From Symbiodinium natans (taxonomy: Eukaryota > Sar > Dinophyceae > Suessiales > Symbiodiniaceae), in the NCBI GenBank assembly GCA_905221605.1, contig CAJNDS010001013.1, forward strand, positions 761,765-825,764: a DNA stretch of 64,000 nt, read 5' to 3'. The notes under the pieces are model-generated. The model searched no databases. It had not been told where the DNA came from and was given only the letters and a program-made list of their open reading frames with translations. The position numbers and the translations under genes were made by a program. Below, piece after piece: positions 1 through 12,832 of this stretch (position 1 is its first letter; the number at the start of each line of letters is the position of its first letter).

Positions 1-591
1 AACCCCCCAAAACCCTAAACCCTAAACCCTAAACCCTTAACTGCCGTAAGTCCTGAAAGCTTGACCGATACAGATCTGGGCGGCAGGCAAAAGGCCAGCC
101 AGTCGGCGGCCAGCATGGCGTTCCCACCGAAGAAGACCCAAACACGGCGCACGGCACCTCATTCGAGGCGACGAGAAGAGGGTTGAGCAAGCTAAGGGCG
201 CTCCGCTGAGTGAAGCCCTTAAGACTTTCATCCGGTTTAGGGTTTAAGGTTTATCGGGGTTCGGGATTCGGGTGGCCTTGAGCCCTTAAACCCTAGATGC
301 TCCAAATCCTCAAACCCGTGAGAGGTGAACGAGAGTGCAGCCCGAAACCCTAGCCCTAAACCCTAAACCCTGGATCCCCCCTAAGGGTTCCGACTCATTA
401 CCCCCATAGTAGTACACTACAGGGTACTACGTTGGGGGTTGTCTCCGATGCAGACAGCACCCCCGCCCCCAGGCCCAGTTACTCCGAAGGCCACTTCGCA
501 TGCGTTTGAAGGCCTGGCCCTCACATGAAAGCCCTAAACCCGAAATCCCTAAACCCTAAAACCCTTAACTCTTGAGACCCTAAACCCTACA

Positions 592-967
592 GGGTTTAGG
601 GTTTAGGGTTTAGGGTTTAGGGTTTAGGGTTTAGGGTTTAGGGTTTAGGGTTTAGGGTTTAGGGTTTAGGGTTTGGGGCTTAGGGTTTGGGGCTTAGGGT
701 TTGGGGCTTGGGGTTTTGGGTTTAGGGTATAGGGTTTAGGGTTTAGGGTTTAGGGTTTAGGGCTTAGGGACCAAAACCCAGAGGCGCCCGAAGGCTTGAG
801 CAGGTAGGAGGTCTGCATCCCCGAGCCCGGGAGCTCGTAGCTCAATGCTTCCAGCCCGTACCTCTTCTGATAGGGTTTAGGGTTTAGGGTTTAGGGTTTA
901 GGGTTTAGGGTTTAGGGTTTAGGGTTTAGGGTTTAGGGTTTAGGGTTTAGGGTTTAGGGTTTAGGGT

Positions 968-1054
<87 letters not shown>

Positions 1055-1058
1055 AGGT

Positions 1059-1090
<32 letters not shown>

Positions 1091-1130
1091 GGCTGAGGGT
1101 TGAGGGTTGAGGGTTGAGGGTTTTGGGTTT
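592..1130. repeat. Interstitial telomere arrays TTTAGGG then TTGAGGG
   Basis: TTTAGGG at 592-680 and 873-966 switches abruptly to TTGAGGG units at 967-1115. The 7-mer variant is homogenised as a block. Confidence 0.9.
775..872 (-). CDS. Exon-like fragment with KRYGLEAL block
   Basis: Minus strand reads YQKRYGLEALSYELPGSGM then QTSYLLKPSGASG. The block KKRYGLEALS recurs at 1141-1180, and KKRYGVETTSADP at about 12290-12350, each among telomere repeats. Not recognised. Confidence 0.3.
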
Positions 1131-1487
1131 AGGGTTTTGGGCTCAATGCTTCCAAGCCGTACCTCTTCTTTGCGCAGGGCGGGCGGAGGAGGGGGGGTGT
1201 TTAGGGTTGAGGGGTATGAAGGGTATTGGATGACAACTGAAGACTTGGGACTTAGGGCTTACAGGTTTAGGTTTCAACCCCTGTTGCCCCTGACAACCTT
1301 AACCTCTGACTGTACCCAGTGATCCAGATGCGGCTGGGAGCATGTCGGCTCCGAACAAAAACAACTTGCGCGCGCGCCCTGCACAGCTGAAAACTTTTCC
1401 GGAAACGCACGAAAGGCCCGAAGCCCGAAGCACTAAGCCCGAACCCAAACCGTGCAGCAGGACGCTTCTCAAAGCTTACTGTTGGTT

Positions 1488-1603
1488 AGTAGGGAATGAG
1501 GGAATGAGGTACCCTATATCCCCCTGTATATATACGTATGTATATATACATACCCTTTAAGGGATTCTATAGGGTACAGTACCTCATTCCCTCATTCCCG
1601 ACT
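1488..1603. mobile_element. GTAGGGAATGAGGGAATG inverted-repeat element
   Basis: Left arm GTAGGGAATGAGGGAATGAG then GTACCCTAT; right arm GTACCTCATTCCCTCATTCC. The centre has TATATACG/CGTATGTATATA. A second copy is at 16632-16706. Confidence 0.75.
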
Positions 1604-1611
1604 GAGCAACA

Positions 1612-1725
1612 CCCTAAACCCTAAACCCTAAACCCTAAACCCTAAACCCTAAACCCTAAACCCTTAACCCTTAACCCTTAACGCTAAACCCTAAACCCTA
1701 AACCCTAAACCCTAAACCCTAAAGG
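1612..1725. repeat. Interstitial telomere array CCCTAAA
   Basis: CCCTAAA units with a short CCCTTAA block; starts directly after the GTAGGGAATGAG element. Confidence 0.9.
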
Positions 1726-2770
1726 GCGCACCGCACATCCGCAACATCCCAGGTAATGTCCAGGAAGGCGTTGTCCTCGGCGCACAGCTCAATTGGTCAA
1801 CTGCCCTCCCAGACACTCTGAACACCTTTAGGGTTTACGGTTTAGGGTTTAGGGTTTAGGGTTTAGTGTTTAGGGTTTAGGGTTTAGGGCTTAGGGCTTA
1901 TGGCTTAGTGCTTTGGGTTTAGGGTTTGGGGTCAAAAAAAACAAAATTACTAAAACGAACCAACAAGGCACACTTCTCCTAGATGAGGATTCATTTTTTA
2001 GGTGGCCTTGTTATTCAGGAAAGGGGGGGGGGGGGGGGGGGGGGGGGGCGAGGGCGTGCCTTAAGCTCTTCTGGTCAAAGCTTCGTTTGCCTGCTGGCGG
2101 GGGCGCAAGGGGAGATCCGCGAAGACTCGAGCAAAGGGACCTGGGGACTGCGACTTGCATGGCGTGTCATCCTTTGAATCTTTCGTGTTGCTTCGGACCT
2201 GGGCGCAGGGCTCGGAGGATTGAGACCTCAAGCCGGGCCTCGCCTCTGTCTTGAAGAGGAACTGGTCGTCTCTGGTGAATAAGCCAAGAGCTCCCATCTA
2301 CCCTGAGCCCTAAACCCTAAAACCAAAACCCTAAACCCTAAACCCTAAATCTTAAACCCTAGGCAATTGACTAAGACTTCAACATGTTCCCAACCCTAAA
2401 GCCCTAAAGCCATGAATCTTAGACAGATGTCCAGCGAGCCTAATACCACATTAAGGTCTACGTAGGGTTTAGGGTTTGGGGTTTGGGGTTTAGGGTTTAG
2501 GGTTTAGGGTTTAGGGTTTAGGTGTTAGGGCTTACGTAGGGTTTAGGGCTTAGGGTTCTTTAGAAAATTCCCCCTCCCAAAGCCCTAAACAACCTGAACT
2601 GGGGGTGGATTTAGAGGCCTACAAAAATTAAGATTCCAGTTCTGGGTTATATACATTTTGCAAGGATTTGGGCCAATGGAGCTTACTGTAACAACTTACT
2701 CCAACTCAACCCTAGCAACTTTTGAAACCTCCCTTCACAACCTTGTTCAGATTCGGTTCCTGAAAGATTC

Positions 2771-3230
2771 ACCCTAAACCCTAAACCCTAAACCCTAAAC
2801 CCTAAACCCTAAACCCTAAACCCTAAACCCTAAACCCTAAACCCTAAACCCTAAACCCTAAATTGCTTTAATTTAGGGGGGGGGGGGAACCTATGGAGGG
2901 GTTAGTCTAGAGGGGGGAAGTAGTTCGGGGAACCCATGAAAGATTCCAGGCCCAATCAGCTCGTCCCGTCAAACCCTAAACCCTAAAACCTGAACCCTGA
3001 ACCCTAAACCCCTACACCCTAAACCTAAAACCCTAAACCCTGAACCCTGAACCCTGAACCCTAAACCCTAAACCCTAAACCCTAAACCCTAAACCCTAAA
3101 CCCTAAACCCTAAACCCTAAACCCTAAACCCTTAACCCTTAACCCTTAACGCCAAACCCTAAACCCTAAACCGTAAACCGTAAACCCTGAACCCTGAACC
3201 CTGAACCCTGAACCCTAAACCCAACCCCTG
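2771..3230. repeat. Interstitial telomere arrays CCCTAAA/CCCTGAA
   Basis: Two CCCTAAA tracts (2771-2862, 3045-3130) with CCCTGAA and CCCTTAA blocks. Between them is a G-run and a GGGGGGAACCTATGG sequence that resembles 13975-14062. Confidence 0.85.
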
Positions 3231-3773
3231 AACCGGGCCATGCTTCGAGGTAGGCGCGCGGGTGGTATAGGAGAAGACTCTCCAAGCAGCCCACGTAGTA
3301 TCTGTCGCACGTTCTTGCCCTAAACCCTAAACCCTAAACCCTAAACTCTAAACCCTGTAAACTCTTGACTTAAGGGTAGGGGGACCAACAGTCCCGAATG
3401 CTGATCTCAAGCTCCCTAAGCTTCCGTGCCCCCTCGGCCCCCCCCGCCCCTAACCCTAAACCCCTGAGCCCGAACCGCGAGAGATCTCTAAAACCTTCAA
3501 CCAAAAGCTACCACCCTAACCCCTAAACCCTAAGCCCTCAATCCTAAACCCTGAACCCCCCTTCAAGCCAAGGGTTTAAGGGGTAGGGGTTTATTTAGGA
3601 GAGGTTGTAGGATTTGGGGCATGAGGGTTTAGGGTCTTCGGGGCTTTGGCATTAGGATATCGGAAGCCTTTTCGGGGACACGGGCAGGCTCCTGAGTCTT
3701 GCAAGGGGTCTTGACATGGAGCTGACCACGCAAATCCTGCATTCTCTTTGGTTTTGTAAAGAACACAACCCCG

Positions 3774-3868
3774 ACTTGGTAGCCCAGCAACCATACCATA
3801 ATGACAAGTCCCTATTTTTGGGTTGGCTACGTTCTTGATAAGGGAACCCAGAACCAAAAAGGGGAAAC
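3774..3868. mobile_element. CTTGGTAGCCCAG element copy
   Basis: CTTGGTAGCCCAGCAACCAT is followed by GGGTTGGCTAC and AAGGGAACCCAGAACC, the family core. The right end is replaced by the C-rich nonamer array. Confidence 0.6.
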
Positions 3869-6800
3869 CCCCTAAACCCCCTAAACCCCCTAAACCCCCT
3901 AAACCCCCTAAACCCCCTAAACCCCCTAAACCCCCTAAACCCCCTAAACCCCCTAAACCCCCTAAACCACCTAAACCCCCTAAACCCCCTAAACCCCCTA
4001 AACCCCCTAAACCCCCTAAACCCCCTAAACCCCCTAAACCCCCTAACCCCCTAAACCCCCTAAACCCCCTAAACCCCCTAAACCCCCTTACCCCCCTAAA
4101 CCCCCTAAACCCCCTAAACCCCCTAAACCCCCTAAACCCCCCAAACCCCCTAAACCTTTTAGACCTCCAGACCCTTCAGAAGACCCCCTACCCCCCTAGA
4201 CCCCCTAGAACCCCCCAAACCCCCTAGACCCCCCCGAGAGCCCCGAGACCCCCGAGAACCCCCCAGAACCTTGAGAACCCCTTGACCCCCTAACCCCAGA
4301 CCCCCTAAACCCCCCAGACCCCCTACACCCCCACCCCCTAGACCCCCTAGACTCCCTAGAATGCCTAGACCCCCTAGACCCAAGACCCCCTAGACCCTAG
4401 ACCCCCCAGACCCCCTAGACCCCCTAGAGCCCCAGACCCCCTAGACTAGACAGACCCCCTAGACAGACCCCCTAGACAGACCCCCTAGACAGACTCCCTA
4501 CCCGAAACCCCCGAAATGCCCGAAACCCCCGAAACGAAACCCCCGAAACCCCCGAAAAAATCCCGAAAAAACCCCCGAAAAAACCCCCAAAAAAAATCCC
4601 CGAAAAAAAAAAAAAACCGAAAAAACCCCGAAACCCCCGAAAAAACCCCCGAAACACCCGAAAAAACCCCCGAAACCCCCGAAACCCCCGAAACCCCCGA
4701 AACCCCGAAACTGCCGAAACCCCCGAAACCCCCCAAACCTCCGAAAATCCCGAAACCCCCGAAACCCCCGAAACCCCCCCCCCCCGAAACCTCCGAAAAA
4801 CCCCCGAAACCCCCGAAAAAAAAAAAAAAAAAAAAAGAAACAACCCCCCTGAAACCCCCCTGAAACCTCCCTGAAACCCCCTGACCCCCCCTGAACCCCC
4901 CTGAACCTGCCTGAACCCCCCTGAACCCCCCTGAACCCCCCTGAACCCCCACCCTGAACCCCCCTGAACCCCCCTGAACCCCCCTGAACCCCCCCCCCTG
5001 AACCCCCCCCCCCTGAAACCCCTGACCCCCCCCTGAAACCCCCTGAACCCCCCTGAACCCCCCTGAACCCCCCGAAACCCCCGAACCCCCTGAAACCCCC
5101 GAAAACCCCCCCTGAACCCCCCCCCCGAAACCCCCCCAAACCCCCGAAACCCCCGAAACCCCCGAAACCCCCGAAACCCCGAAACCCCCGAAACCCCGAA
5201 CCCCCCGAAACCCCGAAACCCCCGAAACCCCCGCGAAAACCCCCCGAGAACCCCGAGAAACCCCCGAGAACCCCCGAGAACCCCCGAGAACCCCGAGAGA
5301 ACCCCCGTGAAACCCCCGTGAAACCCCCCGTGAAACCCCCGTGAACCCCCGTGAACCCCCGTGAAACCCCCGTGAACCCCCCGTGAACCCCCGTGAAACC
5401 CCCGTGAACACCCCCGTGAAACCCCGTGAACCCCCTGAAACCCCCTTGAACCCCCCCGTGAACCCCCGTGAAACCCCCCCGTGAAAACCCCCCCTTGAAC
5501 CCCCGTGAACCCCCGTGAACCCCCCCCCCCGTGAACCCCGTGACCCCCGTGAACCCCTGAACCCCCCCCCGTGAACCCCCGTGAACCCCCGTGAACCCCC
5601 GTGAAACCCCGTGAACCCCCGTGAACCCCCGTGAACCCCCGTGAACCCCCGTGAAACCCCCGGACCCCCCCCCCCGTGAACCCCGTGAACCCCCGTGAAC
5701 CCCGTGACCCCCGTGAACCCCGTGAACCCCCCTTGGTGAACCCCCGTTGAAACCCACCCCGTGAACCCCGTGAACCCCCGTGAACCCCCGTGAACCCCCC
5801 TGACCCCTGAACCCCTGAACCCCCTGAACCTGAACCCCCTGAACCCCCTGAACCCCTGACAACCCCCTCCCCCTGAACCCCCTGACCCCCTGAACCCCCT
5901 GAACCCCCTGAACCCCCTGAACCCCCTGAACCCCCCTGAACCCCCTGAACCCCCTGAACCCCCTGAACCCCCTGAACCCCCTGAAACCCCCTGAACCCCC
6001 TAACCCCCTAAACCCCCTAAACCCCCTAAACCCCCTAACCCCTAAACCCCCCTAACCCCCTAAACCCCCTAAACCCCCTAAACCCCCTAAACCCCCTAAA
6101 CCCCCTAAACCCCCTAAACCCCCTAAACCCCTAAACCCCCTAAACCCCCTAAACCCCTAAACCCCCTAAACCCCTAAACCCCCTAAAACCCCCTAAAACC
6201 CCCTAAACTAACCCCCTAAACCCCCTAAACCCCCTAAACCCCCTAAACCCCTAAACCCCCTAAACCCCCTAAACCCCCTAAACCCCCTAAACCCCCTAAA
6301 CCCCCTAAACCCCCTAAACCCCCTAAACCCCCTAAACCCCCTAAACCCCCCTAAAACCCCCTAAACCCCCCTAAACCCCTAAACCCCCCTAAACCCCCTA
6401 AACCCCCTAAACCCCCAAACCCCCTAAACCCCCTAAAACCCCTACCCCTAAACCCCCCTACCCCCTAAACCCCCCTAAACCCCTAAACCCCTAAACCCCC
6501 TAAACCCTAAAAAACCCCCTAAACCCCCTACCCCCGACCCCCTACCCTAAACCCCCCCAAACCCTAAACCCCCAAACCCCCCCTAAACCCCCCCCCCTAA
6601 ACCCCCCCCCCCCCCCCCTATAAACCCCCCCCTAACCCCCCCCCCCCCCTAAAACCCCCCCCCTAAACCCCCCTTAAATGGCCCCTATAACCCCCCGTAA
6701 ACCCCCCCCCTACCCCCCCCCCCCCCCCTATAAACCCCCCCCCTATAAACCCCCCCCCCTAAAAACCCTAAAACCCCTAAACCCCCTAAACCCCCTAAAC

Positions 6801-7140
6801 CCCCTAAACCCCCTAAACCCCCTAACCCCCTGTAAACCCCTAAACCCACCCCCCTAAACCCCCTAAAACCCCAAAAACCCCCTAAACCCCCCTAAACCCC
6901 CTAAACCCCTAAACCCCCTAACCCCCTAAACCCCCTAAACCCCCTAAACCCCCTAAACCCCCTAAACCCCCTAAACCACCCCCTAAACCCCCTAAACCCC
7001 CTAAACCCCCTAAACCCCCTAAACCCCCTAAAGCCCCTAAAGCCCCTAAACCCCCTAAACCCCCTACCCTAAACCCCCTAAACCCCCTAAACCCCCTAAA
7101 CCCCCTAAACCCCCTAAACCCCCTAAACCCCCTAAACCCC
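3860..7140. repeat. 3.3-kb C-rich nonamer array grading through variants
   Basis: The unit is CCCCCTAAA at both ends (3860-4180; 5995-7140). Between them it passes through CCCCCTAGA, CCCCCGAAA (4500-4830), CCCCCTGAA (4850-5060), CCCCCGAAA (5075-5230), CCCCCGAGAA, CCCCCGTGAA (5285-5800) and CCCCCTGAA (5800-5990). Because 9 is a multiple of 3, all frames stay open and give false Pro/Lys- and Gly-rich ORFs up to 454 codons. Confidence 0.9.
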
Positions 7141-7671
7141 AAACCCCAGCGCCTGATGCACTGGAAGCAGCCCAGGCTCCCACCGAGGAGGGCGCCCAAC
7201 AGCCTCGGAAGGGGCGACACTTCCTCTCGGGGTTTCGAAGGTCGGGTTGAGAGTTCAGGCTTTTGGGGTTTAGGGTTTAGGGTTTAGGGTTTAGGGTTTA
7301 GGGTTTAGGGTTTAGGGTTTTGGGTTTTTGGTTATAGGGTTTAGGGTTGAGTCAAGATCCTCCAAAGCCATGCTGTTTCAGGGAGGGTACTGCCTAAATT
7401 GTTGCATGCTGTCTCGTGTGTAAGGTGGGCCCCGTGAGGATGCAAGCGTTCATGCAGAGATTTCGGTTTAGGGTTGAGAGTTTGGGTTCGCTGTTTGGGG
7501 TTTAGGGTTTAGGGTTTTGGGCTGAAGGTGTTCTGGGTTTAGGGTACAGGTTTTGGGGCCTCCTACACCCAGGCACGTGGCATGAGACTGCAGCCACTGG
7601 GAGATGTCACCAGGCCCTAAACGCAAGAACATTCCCTTGATGAGGGCTTAGGGCTTCTGAATTGGGATGTT

Positions 7672-7763
7672 CCCCCTTATACTACCAGTCCGTAATAGGG
7701 ATTATGGTACCCCCCTGGAATAATCCCGATTAAGGACTGTTAGGAAAAGGGGGAACATCCCAA
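7672..7763. mobile_element. GGGATGTTCC inverted-repeat element, copy 1 (about 92 bp)
   Basis: Starts TTGGGATGTTCCCCCTTATA and ends AAGGGGGAACATCCCAA, with internal TCCGTAAT/ATTAAGGACTG also inverted. TCTGAA occurs on both flanks, a likely target duplication. It could fold into one long hairpin. Confidence 0.75.
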
Positions 7764-8491
7764 TCTCTGAACCGAAAACCCCCCCAAGGATCTGGAGTGC
7801 AGCCTGACTGCGGCGCTGCCACAAGCGAAGTGCCGAACGTGAAGAGCGCGCCGACCAGGCCTCGGCATTTCGGGGAGGGGTGCGGAGGGCGGGTGGGGTG
7901 GGGAGGGGGGGTGGGGTGGGAGGGGGGTGGGTGGGAGGGGTGGGGGGTGGGGAGGGGGTGGGGGGTGGGGGGGAGGGGGGGTTTCAGGGTTTAGGGTTTA
8001 GGGTTCAGGGTTCAGGGTTCCGGGTTCGGGGTTCAGGGTTTGGCCTTGAATTTTGGAGCTTTGTTTTTTGGTGCTTGTGGTTGAAGGTGTGCCAAGCTCT
8101 CGCCAGCATCTGAGTCAGGGCAACCTAAGTCTAACTCGGAAAGCACAGGCTCTGATGAAGCGAATACGGGTTCAGGGTTAAGGGTAGGATTCAGGGGGAC
8201 CTGGATACTAGGGGGTTGAGGCCTCGTAAGTTTCAGGCTGGGCATAAGGAGGCCCGTGGGTCATGGTTGCAATGTACGCCAAGATGTCTGTAGGACAAGG
8301 GGCACGACCTGCAAAAGTTGTCGGGCGTTGTAAACCGAGACCGGCGCCCCTAGGCGGGCAGCTTGGTAGCTAGATAGCTAGACAGGCAAACCAAAAGGTG
8401 GAGAGCACAAAAGCCCCGCGGTATCAGAAGCTGCGGTACAACAAGAGTATCCTTCGCAAGGAAGATACGACCAACAACTGCCGATTGTGCA

Positions 8492-8627
8492 GGTAGCTTC
8501 TGGAGCCAGGCCTACAGCGCAATGGTCGTCAGGTATGTGTGGCGTCAGCCGCTTGCAAGCGAAGTGGAAAACGCATTGGGCCAGCTTCTGTGCACCGCCG
8601 AAACCATAGCCACCACAGCTCCATGAA
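8492..8627 (+). CDS. Possible plus-strand terminal exon
   Basis: After TGTGCAG the plus strand reads SQAYSAMVVRYVWRQPLASE then VENALGQLLCTAETIATTAP and TGA. Protein-like, with no telomere repeat. No family recognised; the opposite strand is also open. Confidence 0.3.
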
Positions 8628-8693
8628 CAAAGAAACCCTGATAAACCCTCAACCCCAAACCCTAAGCACAAAAAAGCTAGAGCCCAGGCCCTC

Positions 8694-8795
8694 ACTTGGA
8701 GGTTCACGGGTAGTTATAAGTAGGGTGATAGGTATGGTAAGTATACTTACAACCCCATGCAGGGTACTTCGAACCCTACTTGTAACAACACAAAG
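8694..8795. mobile_element. ACTTGGAGGTTCATGG inverted-repeat element (right end decayed)
   Basis: The left arm ACTTGGAGGTTCACGGGTAG and TTATAAGTAGGG match the family. The right side keeps only CCTACTTGTAAC. Confidence 0.6.
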
Positions 8796-8999
8796 GAAAT
8801 TCAAAAAAAAACAAGCCACAGCCTTGGGTTGAGGCTTGAGGACCAAAGTGCCGCAAGGGTTTGGGGTTTAGGGTTTAGGGTTTAGGGTTTACGGTTTAGG
8901 GTTTAGGGCCAGGGTTTAGGGTTTAGGGTATAGCGTTAAGGGGGTTTGGTTGGGTTAAGCAGACCCCAGAGCCCCCTAAATCCCCCCCAAAACCCTAAA

Positions 9000-9540
9000 C
9001 CCTAAACCCTCAACCCTAAACCCTAAACCCTAAACCCTAAACCTTAAACCCTAAACCCTCAACCCTCAACCCTAAACCCTAAACCTCGGCTTCCGGGTGG
9101 GAAGCGGGTGGGAGAGAGGGCAGGGGTTGGGGGAGACCACCTTATCAGTGGGTAGGTGGCCTTTAGGGCTTTAGGGGTTTGGGGTTTAGGGGTTTAGGGG
9201 TCTAGGGGTTTAGGGGTTTAGGGGTTTAGGGTTTAGGGTTTTAGGGGTTTAGGGTTTAGGGTTTAGGGTTTAGGGTTCAGGGTTCAGGGTTCAGGGTTCA
9301 GGGTTCAGGGTTCAGGGTTCAGGGTTTAGGCCCAAGCAGGCCGGGTGGGAACCCCCCCGCAAATCCCTAAAACCTGAGCTCCGAACCCCCAAAACCCTAA
9401 AACCCGAACCCTAAACTCCCAAAACCCCTAAACCCTAAACCCCAAAACCCCAAAACCCCTAAACCCCTAAACCCCTAAACCCTAAACCCCTAAACCCCTA
9501 AACCCCTAAACCCGAAACCCCAAAAACCCCCCAAACCCCG
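9000..9540. repeat. Telomere-variant arrays on alternating strands
   Basis: CCCTAAA (9000-9085), then GGGGTTTA and TTCAGGG (9175-9335), then CCCCTAAA (9410-9540). Strand switches of this kind are frequent in the window. Confidence 0.85.
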
Positions 9541-9555
9541 AAACCCTCAAAATCA

Positions 9556-9672
9556 CGCGAGAGAATCTGAGCGCCCCTCGGCCGAGGGCGGCGCCCAACC
9601 CGGCGCCAAGCGCGGTGCCCAGGGCTGTCAAGGCCAGAGCGCTCAGCACCCCCCGCAAGGCGCGCCACCTAA
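9556..9672 (-). CDS. Exon-like fragment with a Gly/Ala/Leu membrane-type segment
   Basis: Minus strand reads RWRALRGVLSALALTALG then TALGAGLGAALGRGALR, a hydrophobic helix rich in small residues after an Arg-rich start. It is a GC-rich unique block between telomere tracts. Family unknown. Confidence 0.35.
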
Positions 9673-10503
9673 GGAGGTTTAGGGTTTAGGGTAATGGACC
9701 ATATGAACTACCCTGAGAAAGACAAACCTGGACACCCTAGGCCCGCGGCACTGCCGTCCACATGTCGTGTGGAGCTTGCATGGCGACGTAAACGAACACA
9801 GGGTGCCCAACAAAAGCAGGGCTTTTGGGATGTAAGGCTGACGTCCTAGGCTTTTTAAGTCTCGTTGGAGTGTAGGGCTTAGAAAGCTCTGAACAGCCTT
9901 CGGCCACCGGGGGGTTGCTTGAGATGCGTGGAGCTAGGGGGGCTAAACCCTAAACCCTAAACCCTAAACCCTAACCCCAAACCCTAAACCCTGAACCCTA
10001 AATGAGGCACACGCGTCGGTCATGGTACGGAGCTCTAGACCCCAAACCCTCGGAGAAGAGGGTTCGCCCGGGCGCTTCCGAACCCTGAGGGATTCGCACC
10101 TACAAAACCCTGAGCCCTAAGCCCCCCCCTGAACCCTAAACCCTAAACCCTAAACCCTGAACCCTAAACCCTAAACCCCAAGACATAAGTCTCCAAGCCT
10201 AGCATCATCGGTCTTGGATGTCTAAGCCTCTCGGCCTCGTTGTTAGCTGCTGTGAGCCAATCAAGTACGGCATATCGAGGGGTGCTGAAGCTGGCTTGAG
10301 TCATCTTGAGATACATACAGATAGGCATAGACAGATCGAGAGAGAGAGAACAAATAATGAAGGAGATGGTCTCTGAATTTCTGATCTGTTTGTACACATT
10401 GCCATCGTGCTGCCGATTTTTACTTATTCTTGTATTTGTTGACAACTGACTGTACAGACAGATACATATTTTGGTCTATAACTCATGGAAAAATATACCA
10501 TTA

Positions 10504-10840
10504 CACATACATACATACATACATACATACATACATACATACATACATACATACATACATACATACATACATACATACATACATACATACATACATACAT
10601 TACATACATTACATACATTACATACATTACATACATTACATACATTACATACATTACATACATTACATACATTACATACATTACATACATTACATACATT
10701 ACATACATAACATACATAACATACATACATACATACATACATACATACATACATACATACATACATACATACATACATACATACATACATACATACATAC
10801 ATACATACATACACACATACATATATATATATATATGTAC
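10504..10840. repeat. ACAT microsatellite with a central ACATACATT nonamer block
   Basis: (ACAT)n flanks a central stretch of about 110 bp with a 9-bp period (ACATACATT) at 10597-10705, ending in a TA tract. False Tyr/Met/Cys/Val and Ile/His/Thr ORFs run through it on both strands. Confidence 0.95.
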
Positions 10841-12282
10841 TATGTCAATATGTAAGTATGCAAATGAGTTTGTTAATATTATGCACGGATATAGCCATTT
10901 TAACATGTAAATCTGCAGCTCTACTTCTTGGTATACTTACAGGCATGTGCATTTCTATGCGCATGTACATGTATGTCTGTTCGTATCACATCTGCAAGTC
11001 GCGTGGATATGTAGACAGAAACACCCTAAACCCGCAACCCTAAACCCAACAACCACTCCTAAACAGCACGAAAAGTTTGGTTGAACCCCTAACCAATGCT
11101 ACCCGACGTCCACACTCTATGCTCTCTGAATTCCTTCTCACCCCCCTGGTCAATCCTAAGCTACTCGTAGATCGTCCTCGTAAGTCTCTTTCTCAATCCC
11201 TGCTTTGCTAGTCCTTCTAACCACTTCCTTTCGGACTTTGTAACTCCCCTCTAAGCCTTTCTTCATCCCTTCTGATGCTGTCAAACCTCTTCTACCTTCT
11301 TTCCACGTAACCCGAAACAAACCCTAAGCCCTAAACCCTAAATCAGTCCCCAGAAAGCCCGCTACACCACAATGAAGGAATCTAGCAGGGTACAGGGTGT
11401 AGGGTTCAGGGGAATCCGAACCCCAGACCCCATTCCGTGCCCATGGAGTATCGGGGACTCCCTATGTGCGCCCTGGAAAGATATGGACCATCCCTTTGAG
11501 TATGAATGAGTATGAAATAGCTATATAAGGTTCAGGGTTCCGGCTTACGGTTTGAAAGAGGCCCAAGAAGAATGTTTGAGCAGCTTAGAGCACAAGTTGG
11601 GTTCAGAACAATGTGGAGAGAATACTGAGACCCTCAACCCTAAACCCTAAAGCCTAAACCCCAACAATGGCTGTTTAAGTACGGCTTCACACCGAACCTA
11701 GGAGCCGAACAAGGACATTCGTGGCTTCGGGTTTCCTGGAAAACGGGTGTCGCGCGTTCTTCAGAAAGTTAGAAAAGCACAGAACTTGGTTAACTCCCTA
11801 AACCCTAAACCCTAAACCCTAAACCCTAAACCCTACATCCTGGAACCTAAATGACTAAAGACCTGTATAGGGCCAGGAAACTGGACTGTTTTGCACGGGC
11901 ACCGCAAAAGCGTGTGCACTATGGAACCTATTGAAATTCAAACCCTCACCTTCAGGGGCCCTTAGGGAAATCCCAAAACCTCAGACCTCCATAAAACCCT
12001 CAGCCTGAGCCCAAAAACCTGAACCTTCTTCTGACAACATCTCCACTCCTCCCTCGACTCGTCACCAAGCCCTTAACCTACCCAGAGAACCTCAACACCC
12101 CTGAGTTACGGAACATACGCGAAAATATGTAGGGACCTTGAGTAGGATGTAAGGTGTATTCCTTTAACTAAGCGGTATTGGGCTCATGGGGTAAAGCCCC
12201 TAAACCCTAAACCCTAAACCCTAAACCCTAAACCCGAAACCCTGAAACCCTGAATCCTAAGCCCTAAACCCTACAAGCCCTG

Positions 12283-12352
12283 TACCTCGCCTTGGCGGGG
12301 TCGGCCGAGGTGGTCTCGACGCCGTACCTTTTCTTATCAGGGTACTTCAGGG
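12283..12352 (-). CDS. Exon-like fragment, second KKRYG block
   Basis: Minus strand reads LKYPDKKRYGVETTSADPAK. It shares KKRYG-x-E with the fragments at 775-872 and 1141-1180, so the 0-13 kb region may hold remnants of one gene family. Confidence 0.3.
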
Positions 12353-12649
12353 AGGGTTTAGGGTTTAGAGTTTAGGGTTTCGGGTTTAGAGTTTAGGGTT
12401 TAGGGTCTAGGGTCTAGGGTTTAGGGTTTAGGGTTTAGGGGTTTCAAGGGGGATTTTAATTTAATACCTAATGCTACTCTCTTGGGCTCCCCTAGCTTCC
12501 CTACGTGCCTACCTCCCATGAACCCACCCACCCTTCAGGACCCTGCAATCGTTCCGCCCTTTGTTTCGTGTCCCTGGTTGCCAGGTTCCGGATCTGCTGA
12601 CCAAAGGAACGTAGCGGAAATTCTAGACCCTAAACCCTAGACCCCAAGC

Positions 12650-12832
12650 CCTAAACCCTCTAAACCCTCTAAACCCTCCAAACCCTCTAAACCCTCTAAA
12701 CCCTCTAAACCCTCCAAACCCTCCAAACCCTCTAAACCCTCTAAACCCTCTAAACCCTCTAAACCCTCTAAACCCTCTAAACCCTCTAAACCCTCTAAAC
12801 CCTCCAAACCCTCTAAACCCTCTACACCCTAA
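12650..12832. repeat. CCCTCTAAA nonamer array
   Basis: About 20 units of CCCTCTAAA with occasional CCCTCCAAA. Confidence 0.9.

Noticed and set aside
3823-5862. Long Pro/Lys- and Gly-rich ORFs (up to 454 codons) on both strands
   Set aside because: In-frame reading of the nonamer array; every frame is open and there is no non-repetitive sequence.
10424-10910. ORFs of 141-160 codons with Tyr/Met/Cys/Val or His/Ile/Thr repeats
   Set aside because: Translation of the ACAT microsatellite.
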